A DNA stretch of 15,939 nt from Candidatus Solincola jinzensis (lineage in GTDB: Bacteria > Actinomycetota > Geothermincolia > Geothermincolales > RBG-13-55-18): contig JACVJG010000010.1 in NCBI GenBank assembly GCA_015711875.1, positions 1 to 15,939 of the forward strand, read 5' to 3'. A program made the translations under genes and the position numbers. The stretch's first letter is position 1. Each line of letters starts with the position of its first letter. The notes under the pieces were generated by a model. The model had not been told where the DNA came from, did not search any database, and saw only the letters and a program-made list of their open reading frames with translations. This document shows positions 7,722 through 14,601 of the stretch, one piece after another.

Positions 7722-8399
7722 GTGGAGCGAGAAACGAGGGTGCCACCGTTTGACGTCAGGGCCTTGCTTTTTGACTGGGACGGCACCCTGGCCGACACCA
7801 TCGAGCTCATCCTCTTCACCTTTGAGGAGACCCTTCGCGCACTGGGGCTGCCGCCGCGGGGAAGGGACGAGATCCTCTCGCGGGTGGGAAGGCCGCTCAT
7901 GGAGCAGGCGCTGGAGATCGATCCCGCGCGCGCGGAGGAGATATTCTCCACCTACCAGCGCCTCTATGAGGAGAACCACGGCCGCCTTGTGAAAGAGTTC
8001 CCGGGGATCCGGCAGGCCCTGGAGGCGTTGCGCGACAGGGGGTACCTCATGGCGCTGGTGACCTCCAAGCGCGCCAACGGCGCTTATTACGACCTGCGTC
8101 ACTTCGGGTATGAGGGCTTTTTCGACGCCGTGGTCACCGCCGACGACACCGTTATGCACAAGCCGCACCCCGAGCCGGCGTTGGAGGCGTTGCGCCGCCT
8201 TGGGACAGCGCCGGATGAGGCCACCTTCATAGGCGACAGCCCCTTCGACGTGCGCTGCGCGCATGCCGCCGGAATGACCATGGGGGCGGTGGAATGGGGG
8301 CCTTTTCCCCGCCAGGTCCTGGAGGCGGAGAGACCAGATTACTGGGTGCGCGACCCGGCCACCCTCAAGGAGATCTTCCCGGGTCCCGTCGCTGGCTGA
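7722..8399 (+). CDS. HAD superfamily phosphatase (phosphoglycolate phosphatase/PpaX-like)
   Basis: The 225-residue product has all four HAD motifs: FDWDGTLADT with nucleophile D18 and acid D20, VTSKR with T114, the lysine K147 in HKPHPEP, and FIGDSPFD with D172 and D176. The helical cap lies between motifs I and II, as in subfamily I phosphatases such as Gph and PpaX. It likely hydrolyses a small phosphoester in the cytoplasm, perhaps phosphoglycolate or pyrophosphate. The FDWD variant of FDxD is common in the family. The GTG start at 7722 is well supported by AGGAGGT at 7708-7714, seven bases upstream. It stands alone, 161 bp after the histidine phosphatase; no promoter is obvious in that gap. 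Confidence 0.93.
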   Translation: MERETRVPPFDVRALLFDWDGTLADTIELILFTFEETLRALGLPPRGRDEILSRVGRPLMEQALEIDPARAEEIFSTYQRLYEENHGRLVKEFPGIRQALEALRDRGYLMALVTSKRANGAYYDLRHFGYEGFFDAVVTADDTVMHKPHPEPALEALRRLGTAPDEATFIGDSPFDVRCAHAAGMTMGAVEWGPFPRQVLEAERPDYWVRDPATLKEIFPGPVAG

Positions 8400-8415
8400 T
8401 GGCGAAGTGCCCGGT

Positions 8416-8541
8416 TTCACAAACGCGGCGACCAGGTTCAGGAATACTGTGCCTGGGCTCAGAAACATGGCGTGTAGGTCCATATAGATGGTTCTTGGCT
8501 TCAGAAATACATTGCCCAGGTTCAGAAACATGGTGGACACC
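8416..8541. repeat. Tandem array of six 21-bp units
   Basis: Units begin at exactly 8416, 8437, 8458, 8479, 8500 and 8521. Most begin (T/C)TCAGAAA or a near variant, carry an ATGG or ATAC core, and end in CCAGG, TGGG, TAGG or TGGC. The fourth unit is the most diverged. On the minus strand the array reads as a seven-residue repeat of type xFLxPGT. There are no spacers, so this is not a CRISPR. It begins 17 bases after the HAD stop. Confidence 0.8.
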
Positions 8542-8555
8542 GCTTGACCGCTGTG

Positions 8556-8744
8556 CTAATATAGCTTTTGTCCGCGCACCGCGTAAGTGTTCCCCTTTCG
8601 CCTTTTCGATATTTCCCGTGCTTCATGCGGCCGGGTATCCACATTTTTTCTTCGTCGCGCGCAGCAGAGCGGCCGCATGAAGGCGCACGGAAACGGATAG
8701 AGGTTTGGTGAGGGGCCTTCCGGGATAAAAAAATAAAGGTCCAT
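8556..8744 (-). CDS. Possible small ORF with a strong ribosome site (unknown)
   Basis: An ATG at 8744 opens a frame of 62 residues beginning MDLYFFIPEGPS and ending KGNTYAVRGQKLY. AGGAGGGG at 8756-8749 stands at ideal spacing, which is the only positive evidence. The product would be basic in its second half (ARRRKN, SKRRKG), with two adjacent cysteines in the middle. It matches no family I know. Both the ribosome site and the start lie in the loop of the inverted repeat at 8705-8793, and the frame crosses the other inverted repeat at 8612-8693. This may be a chance frame in structured DNA. Confidence 0.22.
   Translation of the reverse strand: MDLYFFIPEGPSPNLYPFPCAFMRPLCCARRRKNVDTRPHEAREISKRRKGNTYAVRGQKLY
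8612..8693. repeat. Inverted repeat with perfect 13-bp arms
   Basis: CTTCATGCGGCCG at 8621-8633 is matched perfectly by its reverse complement at 8670-8682. The arms extend outward with small bulges through GTG and TTTCC on the left against CAC and GGAAA on the right. The 36-base loop contains a T run followed by GC-rich sequence. Either strand would fold into a stable hairpin. Confidence 0.75.
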
Positions 8745-8793
8745 AAAACCCCTCCTAGGACGAAAGAGAAGCATCGGAGGGCCCCTTCACCAA
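8705..8793. repeat. Long imperfect inverted repeat, 18-19 bp arms
   Basis: TTGGTGA-GGGGCC-TTCCG at 8705-8722 pairs with CGGAGGGCCCCTTCACCAA at 8775-8793, with a single bulge (T8786) and one G-U pair. The loop of about 52 bases holds an A-rich run on the plus strand. On the minus strand the loop carries AGGAGGGG followed by ATG. Its end is about 95 bases before the SCP2 gene, so it could also act in that gene's leader. Confidence 0.75.
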
Positions 8794-8887
8794 TATTTAC
8801 CAGGCCCTTCGGGAGCGGGGGTGCGGGTCCCTCGACCGCGGGGCGAGACGGACGTGAGGAGCGAGGCGCTAGGGAGAGGAGGAGACG

Positions 8888-9322
8888 ATGCCGTATTTCG
8901 ACGACATCAACGTGTTCTACGATCTGCTGGTCGGGGTCTTCGACGAGCTCATGAAGGATCCCGCCATCCGCCAGAAGGCCCTGGACTCCAAGCTGTTGGT
9001 CAGGTTCGTGTACCGCAACCCCGAAGGCGAGTACTGGATCGACTGCCGTGGCGACGAGGTAAAGGTCTATCCAGGCGGCTTCACGGGAGAGGGCGAGCCT
9101 GACGCCACGCTGTCCATGGAGCTCGACACCGCGCACGCCTTCTGGTGCGGGCAGCTCAACCTGCTGGGAGCCCTTTCCAGCGGCGAGATAGACGCCGAGG
9201 GCTCTGTGCCGCGCCTGCTCAAGATGCTCCCGGTCATCAAGCCCGCCTACGACGTTTACGTGGGGTTGCTCAGGCAGAAAGGCCTGGATGACCTGATCAT
9301 CGAGGAAGAGGAGGAGGACTAA
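8888..9322 (+). CDS. SCP2 sterol-binding domain protein
   Basis: The 144-residue product is a single SCP2-type domain. Visible features are an N-terminal helix, a beta-sheet with YRNPEGEYWIDCRGDEVKVYPG at about residues 42-63, the DATLSMELDTAHAFWCGQLN stretch (72-91), LSSGEIDAEGSVPRLLKMLP (97-115), and a final helix ahead of an acidic tail of Glu and Asp. SCP2 proteins bind fatty-acyl chains, sterols or other hydrophobic molecules in a tunnel and often serve as carriers or subunits beside metabolic enzymes. The ATG follows GGAGGAG closely. The methyltransferase TTG begins eight bases after the stop, so the two share an mRNA. A lipid-carrier role for the adjacent enzymes is my inference. Confidence 0.88.
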   Translation: MPYFDDINVFYDLLVGVFDELMKDPAIRQKALDSKLLVRFVYRNPEGEYWIDCRGDEVKVYPGGFTGEGEPDATLSMELDTAHAFWCGQLNLLGALSSGEIDAEGSVPRLLKMLPVIKPAYDVYVGLLRQKGLDDLIIEEEEED

Positions 9323-9330
9323 GCCCCCCC

Positions 9331-10170
9331 TTGCCCGGCGACATCTGGGCCCGGTGGCTAGACGAGGCGGACCGCGAGGCTTCCGCCGACCGCCAGATGA
9401 AGCTCCTGCGCTCGCAGGTGCGCGACCGCGTGCTCCACAAAGCCTCGTTGAGGCCGGGGGCGGTGGTGGTCGACCTGGGGTGCGGAAGCGGTCTGATCTC
9501 CCTGGAGGCCGCTCGCCTGGTGGGACCCGGGGGCGCGGTGCTGGCGGTGGATGCCAGCGAGGGCGCCCTGCGTATCCTGGCCCGTAGGGCTGAGGAGAAG
9601 GGCATTCACAACCTGCGTACCCTGCACGCCGATATAACGGGCATACCTGTGGAAGATGACACCGCGGATGCGGTGGTTGCGCGCTCTGTGCTCTGCTACG
9701 TGAGGGACCGGGCGGCGGTGTTAAGGGAAGCGTTGCGCGTGCTGAAGCCGGGGGGCGCCCTTTCCTTTTTCGAGCCGGTGCTGGCGGAGGAGGAGATCTC
9801 CGCCGACTGGGGCGAGGAGAGATATCTCTGGGCGAAACTGATGGGGATTCTGGAGAAAAGACACCCCGCTTACGGTTTCAAGCGCCGCGACCTGGTGCGG
9901 GAGGTTGAGGAGGCGGGTTTCGAGGGGGTGGACAGCTTCACCTGGCATGCCGAGGTGACGCGGCCTTTCTCCGATGCCCAAGAAGCGATGGAGGAACTGC
10001 GAAGCGGACTTCCCGGGGAGCTCTCCCTGCTCTCGGTGTGGCAGGACGCGGGCGTGACCGTGGAGGAGGTGGAGGCGGTGGCCAGCCGCCTGGCGGAGGA
10101 GTCGACCAAACCTTCTTTTCGGGACGTGCTACCTTGCATCTATGTCTGGGGGAGGAAACCGGAGTCTTAG
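9331..10170 (+). CDS. Class I SAM-dependent methyltransferase
   Basis: The 279-residue product has a Rossmann methyltransferase fold. Motif I is VVDLGCGSGLISLEAA at about residues 47-62, followed by the acidic SAM-ribose position in VLAVDAS (about 70-76), HADITGIPVEDDTADAVVARSVL (motifs II-III, about 98-120) and LREALRVLKPGGALSFFEP. It resembles the UbiE/Methyltransf_11 group that methylates small molecules, quinones or lipids; the acceptor is unknown. About 130 C-terminal residues vary and may form the acceptor site. The TTG start is the best available: GAGGAGGA in the SCP2 tail lies about 13 bases upstream, which is long, and the next in-frame ATG (9397) has no ribosome site and would cut conserved-looking residues (WLDEADREAS). 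It sits between the SCP2 and aldehyde oxidoreductase genes. Confidence 0.88.
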   Translation: MPGDIWARWLDEADREASADRQMKLLRSQVRDRVLHKASLRPGAVVVDLGCGSGLISLEAARLVGPGGAVLAVDASEGALRILARRAEEKGIHNLRTLHADITGIPVEDDTADAVVARSVLCYVRDRAAVLREALRVLKPGGALSFFEPVLAEEEISADWGEERYLWAKLMGILEKRHPAYGFKRRDLVREVEEAGFEGVDSFTWHAEVTRPFSDAQEAMEELRSGLPGELSLLSVWQDAGVTVEEVEAVASRLAEESTKPSFRDVLPCIYVWGRKPES

Positions 10171-10217
10171 GTTATAACCGCATGCTCGTGGAAATGCCGC
10201 CGGCGTATGCCGGGCGG
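10170..10217 (+). promoter_or_regulatory. Palindrome and hairpin ahead of the aldehyde oxidoreductase gene
   Basis: GGTTATAACC at 10170-10179 is a perfect 10-bp palindrome at the methyltransferase stop. At 10197-10217 CCGCCGGC pairs with GCCGGGCGG around a GTAT loop, with one bulged G, to form a strong hairpin that ends 22 bases before the start codon. They could be an operator and an mRNA processing or attenuation element. No T run follows, so this is not a classical terminator. Confidence 0.4.
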
Positions 10218-10239
10218 AGAGGAACGAGAGGAGAAGAGG

Positions 10240-12060
10240 ATGAGAGGATTCTGTGGCAGATATCTGGAGGTGGACCTCGAGAAGGGAGTCACAAGCGAGA
10301 AGCCCGTCGCGGATGAGGTTTTCAGGGCTTACGTGGGCGGCACCGGACTGGGCGCCTATCTGCTGGCGAAGGAGATGGACCCCACCGTTGACCCTCTTTC
10401 TCCCGAGAACCCGCTCATGTTCCTGGACGGACCCCTCACCGGAAGCAATTTTCCGGGAAGCGGGCGGTCGTCGGTGGTGGCGCTTTCCCCCCTCACCGGC
10501 CTCTGGGGAGAGTGCAACGTGGGCGGGTCTTTCGGAGCCGCGGTGAAGCTGGCGGGTTACGACGGTATCGTCTTCAAGGGGAAGGCGGAGAAGCCGGTTT
10601 TTCTCTGGCTGGACGGGGAAAAGGCCGAGCTGCGCGACGCCTCACATCTTTGGGGGCTGGACACCTACCAGACCAACGATCGCCTGCAGGATGAGCTCAG
10701 GGGAGACGGCGGCCCCGTGCGTACCATGCAGATAGGCCCAGCGGGGGAGAACGGCGTGCGTTTCGCGGCCATAGTGAACGAGATAGGCAGCGTGGCGGGA
10801 CGCTGCGGCCTTGGGGCGGTCATGGGTTCCAAGAACCTCAAGGCGGTGGCGGTACGCGGCGGCGGCAAGATGGGCTACGCGGACCCGGAGAAGGCTAAAG
10901 AAGTTCGTAAAGCGGTGGCGGAGAAGCTGGAGAGCAGCATCCTGGCCGGTACCCTGCACGAGATGGGCACCAACGGGGCTTTGGACACCGGCATGCTCTC
11001 CGGGGACGTGCCGGTGAAGAACTGGCAGTTGGGGGAATGGATGGAGGCCCTGGATACCCTGAACTCCTTCTATTACAACGACCATATCCTGGTGAAGATC
11101 ATCGGGTGTTACGCCTGCACGGTACGCTGCAAGCGGGTGGTGAAGGTGGAGGGAGGGCCCTTCGCCATGGAGGAGCACGCCGGCCCCGAATACGAGACGG
11201 TGTGCCTCATGGGCACCAATCTCATGAACCCCAGCCTGGAGGCGGTGGCCAAGGCCAATGATCTGTGCAACCGCCTGGGGATGGACACCATAGCCATGGG
11301 GTCGGTGCTCGCCGCGCTCATGGAGGCGCAGGAGAGGGGGATGATAAGCAGGGAGGAGACCGGGCTCGATTTTTCCTGGGGAAATATGGAGTCCGCCCTC
11401 GAGGCCATACGCCTAACCGCTGCGCGGGAGGGTTTCGGAGAGCGCATGGCCGCGGGGTCAAAGGCACTGGCGGAGGAGTTGGGCGCGCCCGAGCTGGCGG
11501 TGACGGTGAGAGGGCTTGATTTCCCGGCCCACGACCCACGCGGCTACCACGGTTACGGTCTGGCTTATGCCATGGGCGCGCGTGGCGCCTGCCACCTCAA
11601 CTCCACCAATCTGCTCATCGAGGGGGGCATGGGCTCGTGGCCGGAGATAGGCCTCAAGGGCCCCTACAAGGGCATGACCAGCAAGGGCAAGGCGGAGCTG
11701 ACCTGGAAGTGCCTGGCGGTGGGCCAGCTCTTCAACTCGCTGTGCATGTGCGAGTTCATCGGCGCCTTCCTCTCCCTCAACGACCAGGTGGAGATGATGC
11801 GCGCTACCACCGGGTTCGACTGGACCCTGGACGAGCTCATGCAATGCGGGTGGAGGATCTGGTACCTGAAGAGGCACATCCTCAACCTGCGCGGCTCGGG
11901 GAGGAACGATGACGTGCTCCCGCCTCGCGCCCTCACCCCTACCCAGGAGGGGGCCAACGCGGGATCGGTCCCCAACATGGAGAAGATGCTCGAAGAGTTC
12001 TACGAGCTGGCGGGCCTTGATGAGGAGGGGCGCGTGCCCCCCGAAAAGCTGGAAATATGA
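10240..12060 (+). CDS. Aldehyde:ferredoxin oxidoreductase family tungsten/molybdenum enzyme
   Basis: The 606-residue product is a full-length member of the AOR family, in which bis-pterin tungsten (or molybdenum) enzymes oxidise aldehydes to acids and pass electrons to ferredoxin. Landmarks are GRYLEVDLEKG at the N-terminus, FRAYVGGTGLGAYLL (about 28-42), the pterin-binding GRCGLGAVMGSKNLKAV (187-203), and the 4Fe-4S ligands C290-x2-C293-x3-C297 with the distal cysteine at C502 or C504 in NSLCMCEF. ATG 10240 follows AGGAGAAGAGG and begins directly on the family's N-terminus; the in-frame ATG 10207 lies in a hairpin and adds a non-homologous Glu/Arg stretch. No ferredoxin, MoaD or cofactor gene is adjacent. 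The substrate subgroup cannot be read from the sequence. The gene ends a plus-strand run with the SCP2 and methyltransferase genes, 69 bp after the latter. It implies an anaerobic or microaerobic life. Confidence 0.95.
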   Translation: MRGFCGRYLEVDLEKGVTSEKPVADEVFRAYVGGTGLGAYLLAKEMDPTVDPLSPENPLMFLDGPLTGSNFPGSGRSSVVALSPLTGLWGECNVGGSFGAAVKLAGYDGIVFKGKAEKPVFLWLDGEKAELRDASHLWGLDTYQTNDRLQDELRGDGGPVRTMQIGPAGENGVRFAAIVNEIGSVAGRCGLGAVMGSKNLKAVAVRGGGKMGYADPEKAKEVRKAVAEKLESSILAGTLHEMGTNGALDTGMLSGDVPVKNWQLGEWMEALDTLNSFYYNDHILVKIIGCYACTVRCKRVVKVEGGPFAMEEHAGPEYETVCLMGTNLMNPSLEAVAKANDLCNRLGMDTIAMGSVLAALMEAQERGMISREETGLDFSWGNMESALEAIRLTAAREGFGERMAAGSKALAEELGAPELAVTVRGLDFPAHDPRGYHGYGLAYAMGARGACHLNSTNLLIEGGMGSWPEIGLKGPYKGMTSKGKAELTWKCLAVGQLFNSLCMCEFIGAFLSLNDQVEMMRATTGFDWTLDELMQCGWRIWYLKRHILNLRGSGRNDDVLPPRALTPTQEGANAGSVPNMEKMLEEFYELAGLDEEGRVPPEKLEI

Positions 12061-12289
12061 GAAGCGTGGTTTAACGCGCCGTGACGGCCGTGGGTCCAGG
12101 GCTGCAATAGCGCGCTGACCTCGCGTGGCTGTATATACCATGTATAATATAAGCGGATATACGCACTCGCTTTGCGTGTCGAGAGGCTGCGCAGCGCCGG
12201 CATTTCCCGAAAGAATCTGTCAGCTCGCTCCGCAACGACGCGCTACATCGGTCAAATCGCGCCCCAGGGGTCAATGACTGTAATGCCTT

Positions 12290-12484
12290 TCATGGGCCAA
12301 GCGCGGCCTGGCGCAGAGTGCGCCTTTGGCGCAGGCAAGATCGTCTAAGGTCCATTTCCTGCCATGCCTCCTCCATACCTGAGAGATTCACGTGGTCGAA
12401 TTCAAACGTGGTCGAATTCAACTCATTGGCTTTTCGTATGAGATCCTCGAGAAGCGGATATATATCCCAGTCGCGTATCTCGCC
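12290..12484 (-). pseudogene. Protein-like reading frame without a start, possible gene remnant
   Basis: Between stops, a minus-strand frame of 64 codons reads like real protein, with stretches such as IRDWDIYPLLEDLIRKANEL and DHVNLSGMEEAWQEMDLRR. It has no ATG at its head and no ribosome site; the nearest alternatives are an internal TTG (12421) and GTG. The 16-bp tandem duplication lies inside it. A chance frame is possible, and I cannot assign a family. Confidence 0.22.
12390..12421. repeat. Perfect 16-bp tandem duplication
   Basis: ACGTGGTCGAATTCAA occurs twice head to tail at 12390-12405 and 12406-12421. Each unit contains the palindrome GAATTC. The length is not a multiple of three, so it would shift any frame through it. 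The perfect match suggests a recent slip or a paired binding site. Confidence 0.85.
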
Positions 12485-12529
12485 TCAGCGCCAGTAAGCG
12501 GATGACGTGAACGCTTGTTAGGCATCGAC

Positions 12530-12561
12530 CCCCCTGCCCGCATGGCCATGCGCGCAGGGGG
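12530..12561. terminator. Strong hairpin between convergent genes, possible bidirectional terminator
   Basis: CCCCCTGC at 12530-12537 pairs with GCAGGGGG at 12554-12561. After one mismatch the stem continues with CGCAT against ATGCG, closing on a GGCC tetraloop: 13 pairs in all, nearly all G-C. No T run follows on either strand, so Rho-independent termination is uncertain. Its place between converging units is the main reason for the call. Confidence 0.4.
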
Positions 12562-12772
12562 ACGGTGTTACGGGAAGAAAGTGCTGTGCCCTCGAGTACC
12601 CGCGGCACAACGTGGCGGGCGCGGGGAATGAGCGGTACGTCTCGCCAGGTCGATAGCGAGTGACTCCACAGGTTTAGGTAAAGCTTGGCGCAAGCCCGCG
12701 GCCCGGATCACTTGCCGTGAACCTGACGCGGATCCAGGAACGCGATACCCCGCTCTGTTTTCGGCAACCTTC

Positions 12773-14278
12773 TCAGCTCAGGAGGTTGGCCACGTAGAGG
12801 GCGCTGCCGGAGGCCTGCTCCGTGCCCACGCCGCGGGCGCCGGCGTCCGCCCCCACCAGCCACAGATCCTTCACCGGCGTCCAGGGGGTGGGTTTGTGGA
12901 TCCCCGTCTGCCCCACGCACTGTGCCAGCCCGATACATTCTCCCGTGGGCTTGCCGGTGATGGAGGCGGTATGGGCGATATGGGTGCGCATCTTCCATTC
13001 CACGTGCGACTCCATGCGCGGGAAGATCTCGAAAAGCCGCTTCTCGGCGCGGTCGAGTATCCTCTCGCACTGCTCCACGTTCTCCCTCGTCACCTCTATG
13101 GGCCCGGGCACTCCGCAGATGACCAGCTGCTTTCCGGGAGGCGCCGCGTAGGGGTCCCACTCCGAGGGCATGGGGGTGAAGAGGAAGGGGTCCTCGGGAA
13201 CGCCTCCCTCGTCGATGTAGTCGAACATATGGTCCGGGTCCACGTTGGGGATGTTGAAGAAACTGGGGGCGGGAAGGTCTATCACCCTGCGGCTCAGGCC
13301 GTACTTTATGGTGATGAAGGAGTAGGAGTATCGCAGGCCCTTTACGTAGGAGACGTAGTCCTCAGGGAAGCTCTCCTCACCCGCCATCTCCAGGGTGCGC
13401 TTGATACCCGCGTTGGAGATGACGATGTCCGCGTCGATGGTCTCCCCCTCGGCGGTCTCCACGCCCCGCGCCTTGCCGTCACGCACCACGATGCGTTTCA
13501 CCTCGCATCCCAGGCGCAGCGTGCCTCCGTCGCGGCGGAAGGCGCGCAGGAAGGCGCCCGGTATCTCGCGCGAGCCGCCGCGGGGCACTCCCAGGGTCTT
13601 CTTGCGGAAGGCGTTGGCGAAGCACCACAGGAACTCGCCCGCGCTCACCTGCTCGTAGGGCACCACGGTGAGGAGCATGGAAAGGGCCGCCATTCCCTGC
13701 AGGGGGGCCCAGTCGTCGGTGATGCGGTGCAGGAACTCCTGCATGGTTATCTCGTCCAGTTCCGCGAGGTAGGAGGGGTTCAAACGCGCGATCTTCACCA
13801 CCGCCATGACCGTCTCCAGGGGGGTGTTCCTGCGGGAGGCGCGATAGACCTCGCGCTCCAGCTCCCTGCTCATGCGTCCGCCGCCGATGAGCTTCGAGGC
13901 CATCTCCTTTACCATGGCGAGGTTGGCGCGGAAGTTGGCGATGGGCATGCGCGGGTCGGTGAGGCTCTGATAGAGGTTCATGAAATTGCGACCTCCCAGC
14001 AGCAGGTGCTCGCTGGGGTTCGCAGTGAGCCATTGCAGGTCGCCGCGAACCATGCGGTTGATGTCGCCGTGCTGGCCGGAATCCCCCATGGAGAACATGT
14101 GTACCCCGGAATCGACTACGAAACCGTCCTTGGTGAACGACCAGCACTTCCCGCCATAGAACTCGTTTCTTTCCAGAAGGGTCACGCTGTGGCCGCGAGA
14201 CTGCAGCAGCGCCGCGACTCCCGCGCCCCCGGGGCCCGAGCCTATGACCACTATCCTCTTTCCCTCATGCTTGGACAT
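12773..14278 (-). CDS. Phytoene desaturase-like NAD(P)/FAD-dependent oxidoreductase
   Basis: The 501-residue product has the layout of the CrtI/amine-oxidase-like flavoenzymes. The N-terminal dinucleotide fold is IVVIGSGPGGAGVAALLQSRG (G13, G15, G18), ending in the ribose-binding E37 of LLERN. GGKCWSFTKDGFVVDSGVHMF (42-62) follows, then a middle region with RGGSREIPGAFLRAFRRDGG. The C-terminal FAD segment is DLWLVGADAGARGVGTEQASGSA (about 472-494). Relatives desaturate, isomerise or saturate carotenoids, retinoids and other isoprenoids. No other carotenoid gene (CrtB, CrtE) is present, so the substrate is open. ATG 14278 follows GAGGTAA at good spacing. The gene lies downstream of a second FAD enzyme on the same strand, and the two may act on one lipid-like substrate. 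Confidence 0.9.
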   Translation of the reverse strand: MSKHEGKRIVVIGSGPGGAGVAALLQSRGHSVTLLERNEFYGGKCWSFTKDGFVVDSGVHMFSMGDSGQHGDINRMVRGDLQWLTANPSEHLLLGGRNFMNLYQSLTDPRMPIANFRANLAMVKEMASKLIGGGRMSRELEREVYRASRRNTPLETVMAVVKIARLNPSYLAELDEITMQEFLHRITDDWAPLQGMAALSMLLTVVPYEQVSAGEFLWCFANAFRKKTLGVPRGGSREIPGAFLRAFRRDGGTLRLGCEVKRIVVRDGKARGVETAEGETIDADIVISNAGIKRTLEMAGEESFPEDYVSYVKGLRYSYSFITIKYGLSRRVIDLPAPSFFNIPNVDPDHMFDYIDEGGVPEDPFLFTPMPSEWDPYAAPPGKQLVICGVPGPIEVTRENVEQCERILDRAEKRLFEIFPRMESHVEWKMRTHIAHTASITGKPTGECIGLAQCVGQTGIHKPTPWTPVKDLWLVGADAGARGVGTEQASGSALYVANLLS

Positions 14279-14284
14279 GGCGCA

Positions 14285-14572
14285 TTACCTCGCTTTCATA
14301 ACCCTTGGCTTTCCGCCGTCGCGTTTTTCTTTATCGATATCTCGAGTAAACGATCTGGAATGGAGAAACCCGGTCAAGGTAGCGATCATGGCGTGATCCT
14401 TCAACCTCGAGAAATCCCGTCCACGATGGGGCATGGTAAGATTCCCGAACTGAGCAGCGAACATTTCACGGTTCCCTTTCCCAGGATATCCCGCATGCCA
14501 TATAGCCGTCGCCTCATCCGCGGTCTTCTCCTGCTTCCGTGCGACTTCCCCGAGGGGTTCTATGGCCCGCAT
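14285..14572 (-). CDS. Possible small gene between the two FAD enzymes (unknown)
   Basis: An ATG at 14572 opens a 95-residue frame that nearly fills the gap. It starts 29 bases after the upstream gene's stop and ends in TAA six bases before the next ATG. A purine-rich GGGGAGAGAGG precedes the ATG, but closer than ideal. The product begins MRAIEPLGEVARKQEKTADE and ends in a Lys/Arg-rich tail; it has no membrane segment and no motif I recognise. Third-position GC looks lower than in the flanking genes, which argues against a conserved gene. It may be a real lineage-specific gene, a decayed one, or chance. Confidence 0.3.
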   Translation of the reverse strand: MRAIEPLGEVARKQEKTADEATAIWHAGYPGKGNREMFAAQFGNLTMPHRGRDFSRLKDHAMIATLTGFLHSRSFTRDIDKEKRDGGKPRVMKAR

Positions 14573-14601
14573 CGCCTCTCTCCCCACGACCGTGAAAGCC
14601 C

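Larger units (their letters stand above)
12061..12772. other. Convergent intergenic region, about 710 bp
   Basis: The region lies between two converging transcription units. It holds an AT-rich island with TATAAT at 12143-12148 but no matching -35 element, a small hairpin GGCGCA-GAG-TGCGCC-TTT at 12310-12327 that could weakly end the plus-strand transcript, a startless minus-strand frame at 12290-12484, a 16-bp tandem duplication at 12390 and a strong hairpin at 12530. An 11-bp word, AAGCGGATATA, occurs at 12151 and 12452. I see no intact gene. Confidence 0.6.

Noticed and set aside
7719..8540. Long minus-strand frame of 273 residues
   Set aside because: Most of it is the antisense of the HAD gene, whose motifs are intact on the plus strand; only its first part covers the 21-bp array.
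8416..8541. CRISPR array
   Set aside because: The units are contiguous with no unique spacers, diverged from each other, and no cas gene is present.
12143..12148. TATAAT as a promoter
   Set aside because: No -35 element at 16-18 bp and no gene follows on that strand; it is probably part of an AT-rich island.
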